Below, piece by piece: positions 6,265 through 17,093 of a stretch of DNA of 64,000 bases (position 1 is its first letter; each line of letters starts with the position of its first letter). Below the pieces are notes generated by a model. That model did no database searches. It was given only the letters and a program-made list of their open reading frames with translations, and had not been told where the DNA came from. Where the stretch lies: the NCBI RefSeq assembly GCF_022631375.1, contig NZ_JALBGC010000002.1, forward strand, positions 806,001 through 870,000. The letters run 5' to 3'. The translations under genes were made by a program, and so were the position numbers. The DNA comes from Hymenobacter cyanobacteriorum. Its GTDB lineage: Bacteria > Bacteroidota > Bacteroidia > Cytophagales > Hymenobacteraceae.

Positions 6265-9096
6265 ATGTCCAAGCTGCTCGTCATTGGTTTTTCCTTCGGC
6301 TACCTGGCCCTGCTTTTCGGCGTGGCCTACGCCGCCGAGCGCCGCTCGGAAGCCCGGAAAAGCCTCGTGAGCAACCCCTATGTGTACGCCCTGAGCATGG
6401 CCGTGTACTGCACGGCCTGGACGTACTACGGCTCGGTAGGCCGGGCGGCGCACAACGGCCTGCAGTTCGTGGGCATCTACCTGGGCCCGACGTTGCTGGC
6501 CCCGGCCTGGTGGCTGGTGCTGCGCAAAATTATTCGCATCAGCCGGCAGCAGCGGCTTACCTCCATTGCCGACTTTATTTCGGCCCGCTACGGCAAAAGC
6601 GCCGGGCTGGGTGCGCTCGTCACGGTGGTGTGCGTGCTGGGCATTGTGCCCTACATCGCGCTGCAAATCAAGGCTATTGCTGCCTCATTTGTCACGCTCA
6701 CCGGCAGTGGGGCGGGCGTGGGCGGGCCGGCAGCTACCACGGCGCTCTACACCACGGGCGCGCTGGCGGTGTTCACTATTCTGTTCGGAGTGCGCTCGGT
6801 GGAAGCCACCGAGCGGCACGAGGGCATTGTGCTGGCTGTAGCCGTGGAAAGTCTGCTGAAGCTGGTGGCGTTTCTGGTGCTGGGTGGCTTCGTCACGTTC
6901 GGGATATTCAACGGGTTTACCGACGTGTTCGACCAAGCGGCCGCCGTGCCGGCGCTGCGGCAGCTGTTCACGTTGCACGGCTCCGGCACGAGCGGGACCG
7001 AGTGGTTCACATTGCTGGTGCTCGGCATGTCGGCGGTGCTGCTGCTGCCGCGCCAGTTTCAGGTGGCGGTGGTGGAGAACGTGGACGAAAACCACCTGCG
7101 CAAGGCCATGTGGCTGTTTCCACTCTACCTCATCATCATCAACCTGTTTGTGCTGCCCATTGCTTTCGGCGGCATGCTGAAGCTGGGCCACACCGGCCTC
7201 GACGCCGACACCTACGTGCTGGCCCTGCCGCTGGCGGCCGGCCACTCGTGGCTGGCACTGCTTACCTACCTGGGTGGGCTGTCGGCGGCCAGCAGCATGA
7301 TTATCGTCGAAACCATTGCCTTGAGCGTAATGATGAGCAACCACCTGCTTATGCCATTGCTTGTGCGCGTGCCCGCCGGCCGCCCCGAGGGCCAAACGCG
7401 CTGGTTTGCCTACCTCGGTCGCGTGGCCCTCGAAAGCCGCCGCCTGGCCGTGGTGCTGGTGCTGCTGCTGGCCTACGGCTACTACGCCGAAGTGGGCAAG
7501 CAGCTCCCGCTGGTGAATACCGGCCTGGTGTCGTTCGCGGCGGTGGCGCAGTTCGTGCCCGCCGTGCTGGGCGGGCTGTATTGGAAGGGCGGCACCCGGC
7601 GCGGGGCCACGGCGGGCCTGCTGGCGGGCTTTGCCATTTGGTTCTTTACGCTGGTGCTGCCCACGCTGGTGGGGCCGGGCCGCTTGCCTGAGTCGGTGCT
7701 GACGGAAGGAGTGGGTCATATTTCGGCGCTGCGGCCCTTCGCGCTGTTCGGGCTCGAAGGGCTCGATTACCTCTCGCACGGGCTGTTCTGGAGCTGGCTG
7801 TTCAACATTGGGCTCTACGTGGGCCTGTCGCTGGCCTGGCCGCCCACGGCGCTGGAGCTACGCCAGGCCGACGTGTTCGTCGATGTCTTCACGCGCCGCA
7901 GCCTGGCCGAGGAAATCACCGGTTGGCAGGGCCGCACCCCGTTCCCCGATGTGCGGGCGCTGCTCCTCGGTTTCCTCGGAAAAAAACGCACCAACCAGGC
8001 CCTGCGCGCCTTTGCCGACCGTTTTCCGGATGCCATGGCCCCAGAAGCCGACACCAGCTCACCCCTCACCATTTCACCAACTAACCAACTCACCACCGCC
8101 GACCCGCGCCTGCTCAACTACGCCGAGAAGCTGCTGGCGGGCACTCTGGGGCCGGCGTCGGCGCGCATGCTGGTGGCCTCGGTGGCAGGGGCGGAGGAAA
8201 TCAGTTACGCCAGCGTGGTGGGCATTCTCAAGGAGAGCCAGCAGCTGCTGGAGGCCAACCGCCAGCTGCAGAAGCAGAGCCGCCAGCTGCAGCGCCTCAC
8301 CGACGAACTGCGCGCCGCCTACGACCAGCTCCAGGCCCTCGACCAGCGCAAGGACGAATTCCTCTACACCGTAACGCACGAGTTGCGCACGCCGCTCACC
8401 AGCATTCGGGCGCTGGCCGAAATCCTGGCCGATAACCCCGATTTGGAGGCAGAGGAGCAGCAGCGCTTCCAGCTCACCATCGGCCGCGAGGCCGAGCGCC
8501 TGACGCGCCTGATTTCATTGGTGCTCGATTTGGAGAAGTTTGAATCCGGTCAGGCCACGCTCGACCGCACCGCCGTGCCCGTGGCCGACCTCGTGGCCGA
8601 AGCCCTCGACGCCGTGGGCCAGCTGCTACGCGACAAGCACATCACCCTGCATGTCGACACCCCCGCCGACCTGCCCGTTCTCTACGCCGACCGCGACCGG
8701 TTGATGCAGGTGCTCGTCAACCTGCTCTCTAACGCCATCAAAGCCTGCCATTCCGACGGCACGGGCCGCATTGCCGTGCTGGCCTGGCCCGCGGCCGAGC
8801 TCGTGCTGCTGTGCGTGGAAGACAATGGCCGCGGCATTTCGCCCGCCGCCCAGCACCTCATCTTCGACAAGTTCTTTCAGGCCCAGAACCAGACCACCCG
8901 CAAGCCCGAAGGCACCGGCCTGGGCCTGGCCATCACCCGTAAAATCGTGGAGTTCCACCACGGCCGCATCTGGGTCGAAAGCGCGTTGGACCAGGGCGCG
9001 CGCTTTTTTGTGGAACTGCCGCTGCTGCGGGGCGGCATTACCCAGAATGACCCAAAACGTCATGCAGAGCGCAGCGAAGCATCTTTACCGCAGTAA
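6265..9096 (+). CDS. Sodium/solute symporter fused to histidine kinase (CrbS/CbrA-like)
   Basis: A 943-residue protein. Residues 1 to about 530 form an SLC5-type symporter of some 13 helices (YCTAWTYYGSVGRAAHNG early, RQFQVAVVENVDENHLRKA in the middle). After a linker and a coiled coil (about 650-695) comes a histidine kinase: the phosphorylation site is His705 in THELRTPL, then DNGRGI and GTGLGLAI ATP boxes. The architecture matches CrbS/CbrA sensors; CrbS controls acs (the acetate switch). Here the next genes are a response regulator and acs, which supports acetate sensing or uptake. Two parts look repeat-derived: the linker around 599-612 (SSPLTISPTNQLT), encoded by a word repeat, and the last 12 residues (RHAERSEASLPQ), encoded by the left arm of the inverted repeat at 9060. 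Confidence 0.92.
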   Translation: MSKLLVIGFSFGYLALLFGVAYAAERRSEARKSLVSNPYVYALSMAVYCTAWTYYGSVGRAAHNGLQFVGIYLGPTLLAPAWWLVLRKIIRISRQQRLTSIADFISARYGKSAGLGALVTVVCVLGIVPYIALQIKAIAASFVTLTGSGAGVGGPAATTALYTTGALAVFTILFGVRSVEATERHEGIVLAVAVESLLKLVAFLVLGGFVTFGIFNGFTDVFDQAAAVPALRQLFTLHGSGTSGTEWFTLLVLGMSAVLLLPRQFQVAVVENVDENHLRKAMWLFPLYLIIINLFVLPIAFGGMLKLGHTGLDADTYVLALPLAAGHSWLALLTYLGGLSAASSMIIVETIALSVMMSNHLLMPLLVRVPAGRPEGQTRWFAYLGRVALESRRLAVVLVLLLAYGYYAEVGKQLPLVNTGLVSFAAVAQFVPAVLGGLYWKGGTRRGATAGLLAGFAIWFFTLVLPTLVGPGRLPESVLTEGVGHISALRPFALFGLEGLDYLSHGLFWSWLFNIGLYVGLSLAWPPTALELRQADVFVDVFTRRSLAEEITGWQGRTPFPDVRALLLGFLGKKRTNQALRAFADRFPDAMAPEADTSSPLTISPTNQLTTADPRLLNYAEKLLAGTLGPASARMLVASVAGAEEISYASVVGILKESQQLLEANRQLQKQSRQLQRLTDELRAAYDQLQALDQRKDEFLYTVTHELRTPLTSIRALAEILADNPDLEAEEQQRFQLTIGREAERLTRLISLVLDLEKFESGQATLDRTAVPVADLVAEALDAVGQLLRDKHITLHVDTPADLPVLYADRDRLMQVLVNLLSNAIKACHSDGTGRIAVLAWPAAELVLLCVEDNGRGISPAAQHLIFDKFFQAQNQTTRKPEGTGLGLAITRKIVEFHHGRIWVESALDQGARFFVELPLLRGGITQNDPKRHAERSEASLPQ
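8060..8097 (+). repeat. Word-repeat arm inside the symporter-kinase gene
   Basis: A G-free stretch of degenerate words (ctcaccatttcaccaactaa, then ccaactcacc) like the right arms of the start-proximal repeats elsewhere in the window. It lies in frame in the linker before the kinase domain. No matching left arm was seen. Confidence 0.5.
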
Positions 9097-9145
9097 GTGA
9101 ATAATTGCGTTACGCGGTAAAGATGCTTCGCTGCGCTCTGCATGA
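9060..9145. repeat. Long inverted repeat, TCATGCAGAGCGCAGCGAAG family (copy 2)
   Basis: Perfect 32-base arms (9060-9091 and 9114-9145), 22-base loop. The left arm overlaps the coding end of the symporter-kinase and the stop codon (9094-9096) lies in the loop. Confidence 0.93.
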
Positions 9146-9193
9146 CCGTCTTTCCTCCTCTTCTACCGCTCCCCACCACCCACCTCCACCTGC

Positions 9194-9577
9194 ATGAAAA
9201 CGCCCCACATTCTCATTGTTGACGACGAGCCCAATATTGTGATGTCGCTCGAATTCCTGATGCGCAAGAATGGCTACCAGGTTGGCATTGCTCGCAACGG
9301 CACCGAGGCCCTGGCCGCCATCGACCAAACGCCCTACGACCTCGTGCTGCTCGACATCATGATGCCCGACGTGGACGGCCTCGAAGTGTGCCGCCAGCTG
9401 CGCCAGCGGCCCGACCGCACCAGCACGAAAGTCATTTTTCTCTCGGCCAAAAGCCGCGAGGCCGACGTAGCCAAGGGCTATGCCGTCGGGGCCGACCTCT
9501 ACATTCCCAAGCCTTTCAGCACCCGCCAGCTCATGGAAAAAGTGCGCGAGCTGCTCACCACGCCGGCCGCCGCCTAA
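9194..9577 (+). CDS. Receiver-only response regulator (CheY-like)
   Basis: A 127-residue single receiver domain: acidic pair Asp10-Asp11 in VDDEPN, phosphoacceptor Asp54 in LVLLDIMMPDVDG, the Ser/Thr switch position in IFLSAKS, and the conserved Lys in IPKPFS. No output domain follows; the protein ends in Ala-rich residues. It lies 97 bases after the symporter-kinase and 51 bases before acs, so it is the likely partner of that kinase. CrbR in the acetate switch has a LuxR-type DNA-binding domain, absent here, so control of acs would need another protein or a non-transcriptional route. Confidence 0.92.
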   Translation: MKTPHILIVDDEPNIVMSLEFLMRKNGYQVGIARNGTEALAAIDQTPYDLVLLDIMMPDVDGLEVCRQLRQRPDRTSTKVIFLSAKSREADVAKGYAVGADLYIPKPFSTRQLMEKVRELLTTPAAA

Positions 9578-9628
9578 CCGCTGCAAACCTCCAACATTTA
9601 ACTCTCAACTTTTATTTTAACTGAAGCC

Positions 9629-11539
<1,911 letters not shown>

Positions 11540-11542
11540 CAT

Positions 11543-11644
11543 TGCCCGTTTGTCATCCTGAGCGGAGCGAAGGACCTTGTCACGTTGAACGATTTGTTCT
11601 GACGCGACAAGGTCCTTCGCTCCGCTCAGGATGACAAACGGGCA
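11543..11644. repeat. Perfect inverted repeat, GTCATCCTGAGCGGAGCGAA family (copy 1)
   Basis: 39-base arms without a mismatch (11543-11581 and 11606-11644), 24-base loop. It occupies the whole gap between acs and the convergent exonuclease gene and probably ends transcription from both sides. Confidence 0.95.
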
Positions 11645-11646
11645 AA

Positions 11647-13131
11647 TTACCCAAACACCTTCACCTTCTCGCCCTTGCGCTTGATGCGCAAATGGTTACG
11701 GATAATCTGCTGAATGTCTTTGTTGTCGGTGTAGGGCTTAATCACGTCCCGGAAATCGGCCAGCTTGCGCGCCGAGAACGTCTCGTCCACGTAGCCGAAG
11801 CCGCGGTAGCGACCATTCTCGACCAGCACAATGCTCTTTTCCAGCTCGCTCCGGCCGGCACCAATCACCACAAACGACTCATGCTCGTAGATGATGCTGT
11901 CAATGGCCTCATCAACCCGCAGATTGTAGCTCTCTGGCGCTTCCTCGCCTACACAGGCACCCTGGCAGCGGTGCACCTGATAATCGAAGCAGGGCCCGGT
12001 GGTTTTATACAGTCCGCACAGCTTCTGGCACAGGTTGTACTTGGCCACCTTGTGGTACAGAAACCCCTGTGCCTTGTACTGATTGCCCAGCGCGATGATG
12101 GGAATTTCGGCGTTACGCGCATCGGCCCGGCCGTAGGCCAAGCGCTTGTAGCCCTGCTCATCGATGCGCAGGTAAATGCCAGCCGGAAACACCGAGCGCC
12201 GCTGCGCCCGGTTGTAGGCCGGCTTCATCTGCTTAATCAGGTGCGACTCATACAGCAGCGCCACCAGCTCCGAGCCAGTCAGCTCCCAGGTAATGTCGGC
12301 AATCGAATTCTTGAACTCCAGGCTTTTGCGCGATTTCACATCAATGGCAAAGTGCTGCTGAATGCGCTTGTAGATGTTGATGGATTTGCCCACGTAAATC
12401 ACCTCGCCCGCCTCGTTGTGGAAGTAGTACACGCCGGTGGCTTGCGGCAGATTGGCCACTACCGAGGCCGGCAGCAGCGGCGGCATCAGCGCCTCTTTTA
12501 TCGCCGACTGCACGGCGGCTACGCGCTTGGGCGACGGTGCTTTGGTGCCGTCGGGCCGGCGGCCGGCGGGGGCCAGGGCATCCACGCGAGCCAGGGTGTG
12601 GCTTGTGTCGGTGCCGTGGGGCAGGTCCTCGGTTTCGGTGGTGATTTTGAGCAGTTTGCCAAAGAGCAGCGCCGTGGCGTGAGCGTCGCCGGCGGCGCGG
12701 TGCCGGCCTTCGAGCGGAATGCCGATGTTCTGGCACAGCTTGCCCAAACTGTAGCTCGGCTGGCCCGGTATGAGGCTGCGCGAGAGGCGCACAGTGCACA
12801 GCGTTTTGCGCGAGTAATTGTAGCCCAAATCGGCAAATTCCTTCTTCAAAAACGAGTAGTCGAAGCGCACGTTGTGGGCCACGAATACGCAACCTTCGGT
12901 CATTTCCACCACCTTGCGGGCCACTTCGTGGAACTTGGGCGCGTCGCTCACCATGTCGTTGGTGATGCCCGTGAGCTGGGTGATGAAGGGCGGAATGCTG
13001 CGGCCGGGGTTGAGCAGCGTGGCGTATTCATCGACGATTTTTTCGCCGTCGTGAATGTAAATGGCTATTTCGGTGATGCGGTCCTGGGTGGGCTGCCCGC
13101 CGGTGGTTTCAAGGTCGATGATGGCGTACAA
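11647..13131 (-). CDS. DEDDh exonuclease fused to GIY-YIG (UvrC-like) domain
   Basis: A 494-residue protein. Residues 3-165 are a DnaQ/PolIII-epsilon type 3'-5' exonuclease: IDLETTGG (Asp and Glu metal ligands), VAHNVRFDYSFL, and HRAAGDAHATALL (His and last Asp). Residues about 225-310 form a GIY-YIG nuclease module as in UvrC/Cho (TGVYYFHNEAGEVIYVGKS, with RIQQHF). A Cys-bearing region (LCQKLCGLYKTTGPCFDYQV) follows, as in UvrC relatives. Such fusions are known in Bacteroidota and actinobacteria and are thought to act in DNA repair. The start is TTG: an in-frame stop lies eight codons upstream and no ATG or GTG lies between. Confidence 0.88.
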   Translation of the reverse strand: MYAIIDLETTGGQPTQDRITEIAIYIHDGEKIVDEYATLLNPGRSIPPFITQLTGITNDMVSDAPKFHEVARKVVEMTEGCVFVAHNVRFDYSFLKKEFADLGYNYSRKTLCTVRLSRSLIPGQPSYSLGKLCQNIGIPLEGRHRAAGDAHATALLFGKLLKITTETEDLPHGTDTSHTLARVDALAPAGRRPDGTKAPSPKRVAAVQSAIKEALMPPLLPASVVANLPQATGVYYFHNEAGEVIYVGKSINIYKRIQQHFAIDVKSRKSLEFKNSIADITWELTGSELVALLYESHLIKQMKPAYNRAQRRSVFPAGIYLRIDEQGYKRLAYGRADARNAEIPIIALGNQYKAQGFLYHKVAKYNLCQKLCGLYKTTGPCFDYQVHRCQGACVGEEAPESYNLRVDEAIDSIIYEHESFVVIGAGRSELEKSIVLVENGRYRGFGYVDETFSARKLADFRDVIKPYTDNKDIQQIIRNHLRIKRKGEKVKVFG

Positions 13132-13175
13132 AGCGGCGCGGGAGTTGGTCGAGAGCTAAGCTAACAGTTTTAGCT

Positions 13176-13204
13176 AGCCAGAAGGTTGCAGAAGGCTTCT
13201 GGCT
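13176..13204. other. Hairpin upstream of exonuclease gene
   Basis: AGCCAGAAG (13176-13184) pairs with CTTCTGGCT (13196-13204). There is no T-run. It lies in the region between two minus-strand genes, next to the repeat at 13210. Role unknown. Confidence 0.4.
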
Positions 13205-13209
13205 GGTCT

Positions 13210-13286
13210 GTCATCCTGAGCGTAGCGAAGGACCTTATCACGTCATAACAGACGTAAACAAGGTCCTTCGCTGCGCTCAGGATGAC
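13210..13286. repeat. Inverted repeat, GTCATCCTGAGCGTAGCGAA family (copy 2)
   Basis: 27-base arms (13210-13236 and 13260-13286) with one mismatch. Same core as the element at 11543 but with a different loop. It lies just after the AI-2E permease gene stop. Confidence 0.92.
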
Positions 13287-13296
13287 GGGCTTGTTG

Positions 13297-14490
13297 CTAC
13301 ATCTTCTTCACCATTCGCCAGAATTTCCCGAAAAAGCCCAGCTGTGGCATGGGCCGACGCAGGTGGCTTTCGTCCATCTCCGAAATATCACCCAGCAAAA
13401 AGCCCCACGGTTCCAGCGACTTATTGGCGTCGAATACCACTTTCAGCACCGCCACCAACGGAATGCTCAGAATCATGCCCGCCGTGCCCCATAGCTCGCC
13501 GCCCAGAATCAGGGCGATGATGGCGGCCATGGGGTTGATGCTCACCTTCGAGCCCGTGACCATGGGCGTAATGAAGTTGCCCTCCAGAAACTGCACGAAC
13601 ACGAATACCCCCACCACGGCCGCCGCCCGGGCCGGCGAGCCGGTTTCGACCAGCGTGACGAGTGCCGGAATAGTCGCGCCCACCAGGATGCCGATGTAAG
13701 GAATCACGGCCAGAACCGAGGCAAAAGCGGCGAAGAAAATGGCAAATTTCACGTCCAGCACCAGCAGGCCAATGGCGTTCAGCACGGCCACAATCACGAT
13801 AACCGTGAGCAGGCCCGAGATGTAGGCCTGCACCACGGTCTGAATGTTGTCCAGCGTTTGCAGCACACCCGTGCGCTTGTCGGGGCTCACGAAGCGGAAC
13901 ATGAACTGCCGCATGTGGTCGCGGTAATACAGAAAGCAGAAAATATAAATCGGCACCAGCGTAAGCACGCTCAGCACGCCGGCCGTGGTACTGAGCGTGC
14001 TGCCCAGGTAGCCGCCGGCCGATTTCTTAAACGACTTCATCGACGTAGCAATCAGCTCATCTTTGCTCATCACATCGAGCCCAAACTTCTGATGCGCCCA
14101 CTGCTGGCCCTGGTCGAAGAGCACCAGCAGCTTCTGCTGTAGCAAGGGCAGCTCGGTGCGTAGCTCCATCAGCTGTGTGCCAAACAGCACGATGAGGCCC
14201 GAAATGGCCAGCACCATCAGCAGCAGTGCCGCGATGATGGCCAGCACCGGCGGCCAGCCCCATTTTTCCATCCGCAGCACCAGGGGCAGCAGCAGCACCG
14301 ACAGCAGCGCCGCAAAAAACAGCGGCAGCAGGATGCCATCGAGCTTGTGCAGCACGAATACCAGCAGCGAAGCGCCAATCAGCAGAAAAGTGTAGTAAAT
14401 GATGGGCGACTGCTTCACCTCGGCCGGCGCAGTGTGCGGCACGGAAGTGGTGGCGCGCGTGCCGGCGCGGCTGATTACATGTGGGAACAT
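13297..14490 (-). CDS. AI-2E family transporter (PerM/TqsA-like permease)
   Basis: A 397-residue membrane protein with about eight helices in the arrangement of the AI-2E exporter family: a hydrophobic N-terminal pair, a soluble amphipathic segment (about 115-190), and a C-terminal bundle containing FVQFLEGNFITPMVTGSKVS and NPMAAIIALILGGELWGTAG, the family signature. Family members export autoinducer-2 or act as ion antiporters; the role here is not shown. The reading frame goes on to 14628, but the upstream part lacks the family pattern, so the ATG at 14488-14490 is chosen. Divergent from parE. Confidence 0.87.
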   Translation of the reverse strand: MFPHVISRAGTRATTSVPHTAPAEVKQSPIIYYTFLLIGASLLVFVLHKLDGILLPLFFAALLSVLLLPLVLRMEKWGWPPVLAIIAALLLMVLAISGLIVLFGTQLMELRTELPLLQQKLLVLFDQGQQWAHQKFGLDVMSKDELIATSMKSFKKSAGGYLGSTLSTTAGVLSVLTLVPIYIFCFLYYRDHMRQFMFRFVSPDKRTGVLQTLDNIQTVVQAYISGLLTVIVIVAVLNAIGLLVLDVKFAIFFAAFASVLAVIPYIGILVGATIPALVTLVETGSPARAAAVVGVFVFVQFLEGNFITPMVTGSKVSINPMAAIIALILGGELWGTAGMILSIPLVAVLKVVFDANKSLEPWGFLLGDISEMDESHLRRPMPQLGFFGKFWRMVKKM

Positions 14491-14691
14491 GAGGAACGAG
14501 TAGGGGAGTGAGGCAAAAAAACGAACCGGCCCGGGCCGGAGATAGTCGGGCAGCGGGCGTGAACCCGCCGCCCGGCGGCGGTGTTGCGAACTAAGGAAAT
14601 TAGTGCGCGGTGCTAAGCAAGCTGGCAATAAAGCTTGCCCTCCCGCCGATTTCTGCGTTATTTTACCCCAAAACTGGAATACAGTTGCCCG

Positions 14692-16635
14692 ATGAACGAC
14701 GAATTACTGACCGACGCCCCGCAAACCCCCGCCAAAGCCCCCGACCACGGGTATAACGAAGACAGCATCCGCTCGCTCGACTGGCGCGAGCACATCCGTC
14801 TGCGGCCCGGCATGTACATCGGCAAGCTCGGCGACGGCTCGGCCTACGACGACGGCATTTACGTGCTGGTGAAGGAGGTAGTCGACAACTGCATCGACGA
14901 GCACGTGATGGGCCACGGCCGCACCATCGACATCAAAATTTCGGACTCCAAAGTGCAGGTGCGCGACTACGGCCGTGGCATTCCGCTCGGCAAGGTGGTC
15001 GACGTGGTGAGCAAAATCAACACCGGCGGCAAGTACGACAGCAAGGTGTTCCAGAAGTCGGTGGGCCTGAACGGCGTGGGCACCAAGGCCGTGAACGCGC
15101 TGAGCGGCTACTTCCTGGTGCAGAGCGTGCGCGAAGGCATCCTCAAGGCGGCCGAGTTTGCCCAGGGCAAGCTCACGGCCGACCCCAAGCCCGCCAAAAC
15201 CAGCCAGCGCAACGGGACGCTGGTGGTGTTCCAGCCCGACGACACGATTTTCAAGAACTACCGCTTCATCCCGGAGTACCTCGAAAATCAAATCTGGAAC
15301 TACGTTTACCTGAACGCCGGCCTCACGATTAACTTCAACGGCCAGAAGTACTACTCCGAAAACGGCCTGCTCGACCTGCTCGCCCGCAAAGCCGACGTCG
15401 AGCACCTGCGTTATCCCATCATCCACCTGAAAGGGCCGGACATCGAGATGGCCATGACGCACGGCAACGACTACGGCGAGGAGTACTACTCCTTCGTCAA
15501 CGGCCAGTATACCACGCAGGGCGGCACGCACTTAGCCGCGTTCCGCGAAGCGGTGGTGAAGGCCGTGCGCGAGTTTTATAAGAAGGATTACGACGCTTCC
15601 GACATTCGGGCCAGTATCATTGCCGCCATTTCGGTGCGGGTGCAGGAGCCAGTGTTTGAGAGCCAGACCAAAACCAAGCTCGGCTCGGTGAACATGGGCG
15701 AGGACGGCCCCACGGTACGCGGCTTCATCCTCGACTTCGTCAAAGAGCACCTCGACAACTACCTGCACAAGAACGCGCTGGTGGCCGAAGCGCTGCGCAA
15801 GCGCATCGAACAGAGCGAGCGGGAGCGCAAGGACATGGCCGGGGTGAAAAAGCTCGCCAACCAGCGCGCCAAAAAAGCCAACCTGCACAACCGCAAGCTG
15901 CGCGACTGCCGCTTCCACCTGGGCGAAAACGCCAAGGACGGGGCCGAAAAAGAGCTGTTAACCACGCTGTTTATTACCGAGGGCGACTCCGCGTCGGGCA
16001 GCATTACCAAGAGTCGCAACGTGGAGTTGGAGGCCGTGTTCAGCCTGCGCGGCAAGCCGCTGAACTGCTTCGGGCTGAAAAAGAAAATCGTGTACGAGAA
16101 CGAGGAGCTGAACCTGTTGCAGCACGCCCTTAACATCGAGGAAGGTATTGAGCACCTGCGCTACAACCGCGTGGTAATTGCCACCGACGCCGACGTGGAC
16201 GGCATGCACATTCGCCTGTTGCTGCTCACGTTCTTCCTGCAATTCTTCCCCGACCTTGTGCGCAACGGCCACGTCTTCATTCTCGAAACGCCGCTGTTTC
16301 GGGTGCGCAACAAGAAGGAAACCATCTACTGCTACAACGAGCAGGAGAAGCAGAACGCCATGCGCAAGCTGGGCAAGAACCCCGAAATCACCCGCTTCAA
16401 GGGCCTCGGTGAGATTTCGCCCGACGAGTTCGGCAAGTTCATCGGCGAGAACATCAAGCTGGAACCCGTGATTCTGCAGTCCGACCGCAGCATTCAGCAG
16501 GTGCTGACGTACTACATGGGCAAAAACACGCCCGCCCGCCAGGAGTTCATCATCGAAAACCTGCGCCTCGAGAAAGACCTCATCACCTCCGACGTGCTGC
16601 CCGCCGCCGAAGTGCCGCTGGAAGATTTGGCATAG
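14692..16635 (+). CDS. parE: DNA topoisomerase IV subunit B
   Basis: A 647-residue type IIA topoisomerase ATPase subunit. Seen: [20 protein letters not shown] at the start of the GHKL ATPase fold, [15 protein letters not shown] (ATP lid), the TOPRIM motif EGDSASGS, and [17 protein letters not shown]. The length fits ParE rather than the longer GyrB, and a ParC-like subunit lies downstream. With ParC it unlinks daughter chromosomes. ATG at 14692 is chosen; codons upstream from 14635 are not conserved in type. Confidence 0.9.
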   Translation: MNDELLTDAPQTPAKAPDHGYNEDSIRSLDWREHIRLRPGMYIGKLGDGSAYDDGIYVLVKEVVDNCIDEHVMGHGRTIDIKISDSKVQVRDYGRGIPLGKVVDVVSKINTGGKYDSKVFQKSVGLNGVGTKAVNALSGYFLVQSVREGILKAAEFAQGKLTADPKPAKTSQRNGTLVVFQPDDTIFKNYRFIPEYLENQIWNYVYLNAGLTINFNGQKYYSENGLLDLLARKADVEHLRYPIIHLKGPDIEMAMTHGNDYGEEYYSFVNGQYTTQGGTHLAAFREAVVKAVREFYKKDYDASDIRASIIAAISVRVQEPVFESQTKTKLGSVNMGEDGPTVRGFILDFVKEHLDNYLHKNALVAEALRKRIEQSERERKDMAGVKKLANQRAKKANLHNRKLRDCRFHLGENAKDGAEKELLTTLFITEGDSASGSITKSRNVELEAVFSLRGKPLNCFGLKKKIVYENEELNLLQHALNIEEGIEHLRYNRVVIATDADVDGMHIRLLLLTFFLQFFPDLVRNGHVFILETPLFRVRNKKETIYCYNEQEKQNAMRKLGKNPEITRFKGLGEISPDEFGKFIGENIKLEPVILQSDRSIQQVLTYYMGKNTPARQEFIIENLRLEKDLITSDVLPAAEVPLEDLA

Positions 16636-16726
16636 CCCGGAATGAGCACACAATGAGTGTTAATGCAGCCACGGTTAAGCTCAACATCAAGCCGGTATAA
16701 ATACGTGTAAAAAAAATAACGAAGCC

Positions 16727-16756
16727 TTGCACGTAAGAAAAACCTGTGTACTTTTG
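16727..16756 (+). promoter_or_regulatory. Bacteroidota promoter of the small RNA candidate
   Basis: TTG (16727-16729), 19 bases, then TACTTTTG (16749-16756), a full match to TAnnTTTG. A start about 5-7 bases on would be at 16761-16764, where the first stem begins. Confidence 0.75.
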
Positions 16757-16760
16757 CATC

Positions 16761-16828
16761 GTCGGCTAGGGGTAGACTAGTCGGCATATTCCACGGAAAA
16801 GCTCGCGCCTTTGGCGCGAGCTTTTTTG
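16761..16828 (+). ncRNA. Candidate small RNA between parE and parC
   Basis: A transcript of about 65 bases is bounded by a full promoter and an intrinsic terminator. It holds two hairpins: GTCGGCTAG (16761-16769) pairs fully, with two G-T wobbles, with CTAGTCGGC (16777-16785) around the loop GGGTAGA, then a 15-base single-stranded stretch (16786-16800), then the terminator hairpin. No start codon opens a convincing reading frame. It could be a trans-acting RNA or the ended leader of a longer parC transcript, but parC has its own promoter at 17030. I do not recognise a known family. Confidence 0.6.
16797..16827 (+). terminator. Rho-independent terminator of the small RNA candidate
   Basis: AAAA, then GCTCGCGCC (16801-16809), loop TTT, GGCGCGAGC (16813-16821), then six T. 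Confidence 0.9.
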
Positions 16829-17029
16829 TTGGTCGTTGCTGCCAAACAGCGGGCGAAGCTTAGCAGTAAATCCGCGTACTATAGCTAGTATATTTAGCTT
16901 GGAATTGGGCGAGTATTTAGCGAAATTTGGGTCGCAGCCCCAATTTGCTGGCTGTTGGCTAAGGGCAGAGCTTCTGTAGTTAAGCTAATAAAATTGGGAA
17001 CTTTCTCAATCTGCTGCGGCTTAAGTTGC

Positions 17030-17059
17030 TTGCGCTCCGCGCTGATTCCGGTACTTTTG
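17030..17059 (+). promoter_or_regulatory. Bacteroidota promoter of parC
   Basis: TTG (17030-17032), 19 bases, TACTTTTG (17052-17059). The expected start near 17066 leaves a leader of about 28 bases before the GTG at 17094. The 200 bases between this and the small RNA terminator are AT-richer than the surroundings and hold no gene I can see. Confidence 0.7.
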
Positions 17060-17093
17060 GCGGCACTTCGCCGTCTTCATTCGCTTCTCTTAC

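Noticed and set aside
16786..16800. Small RNA considered as a tRNA or 6S RNA
   Set aside because: About 65 bases with two hairpins; no cloverleaf and no large open bubble.
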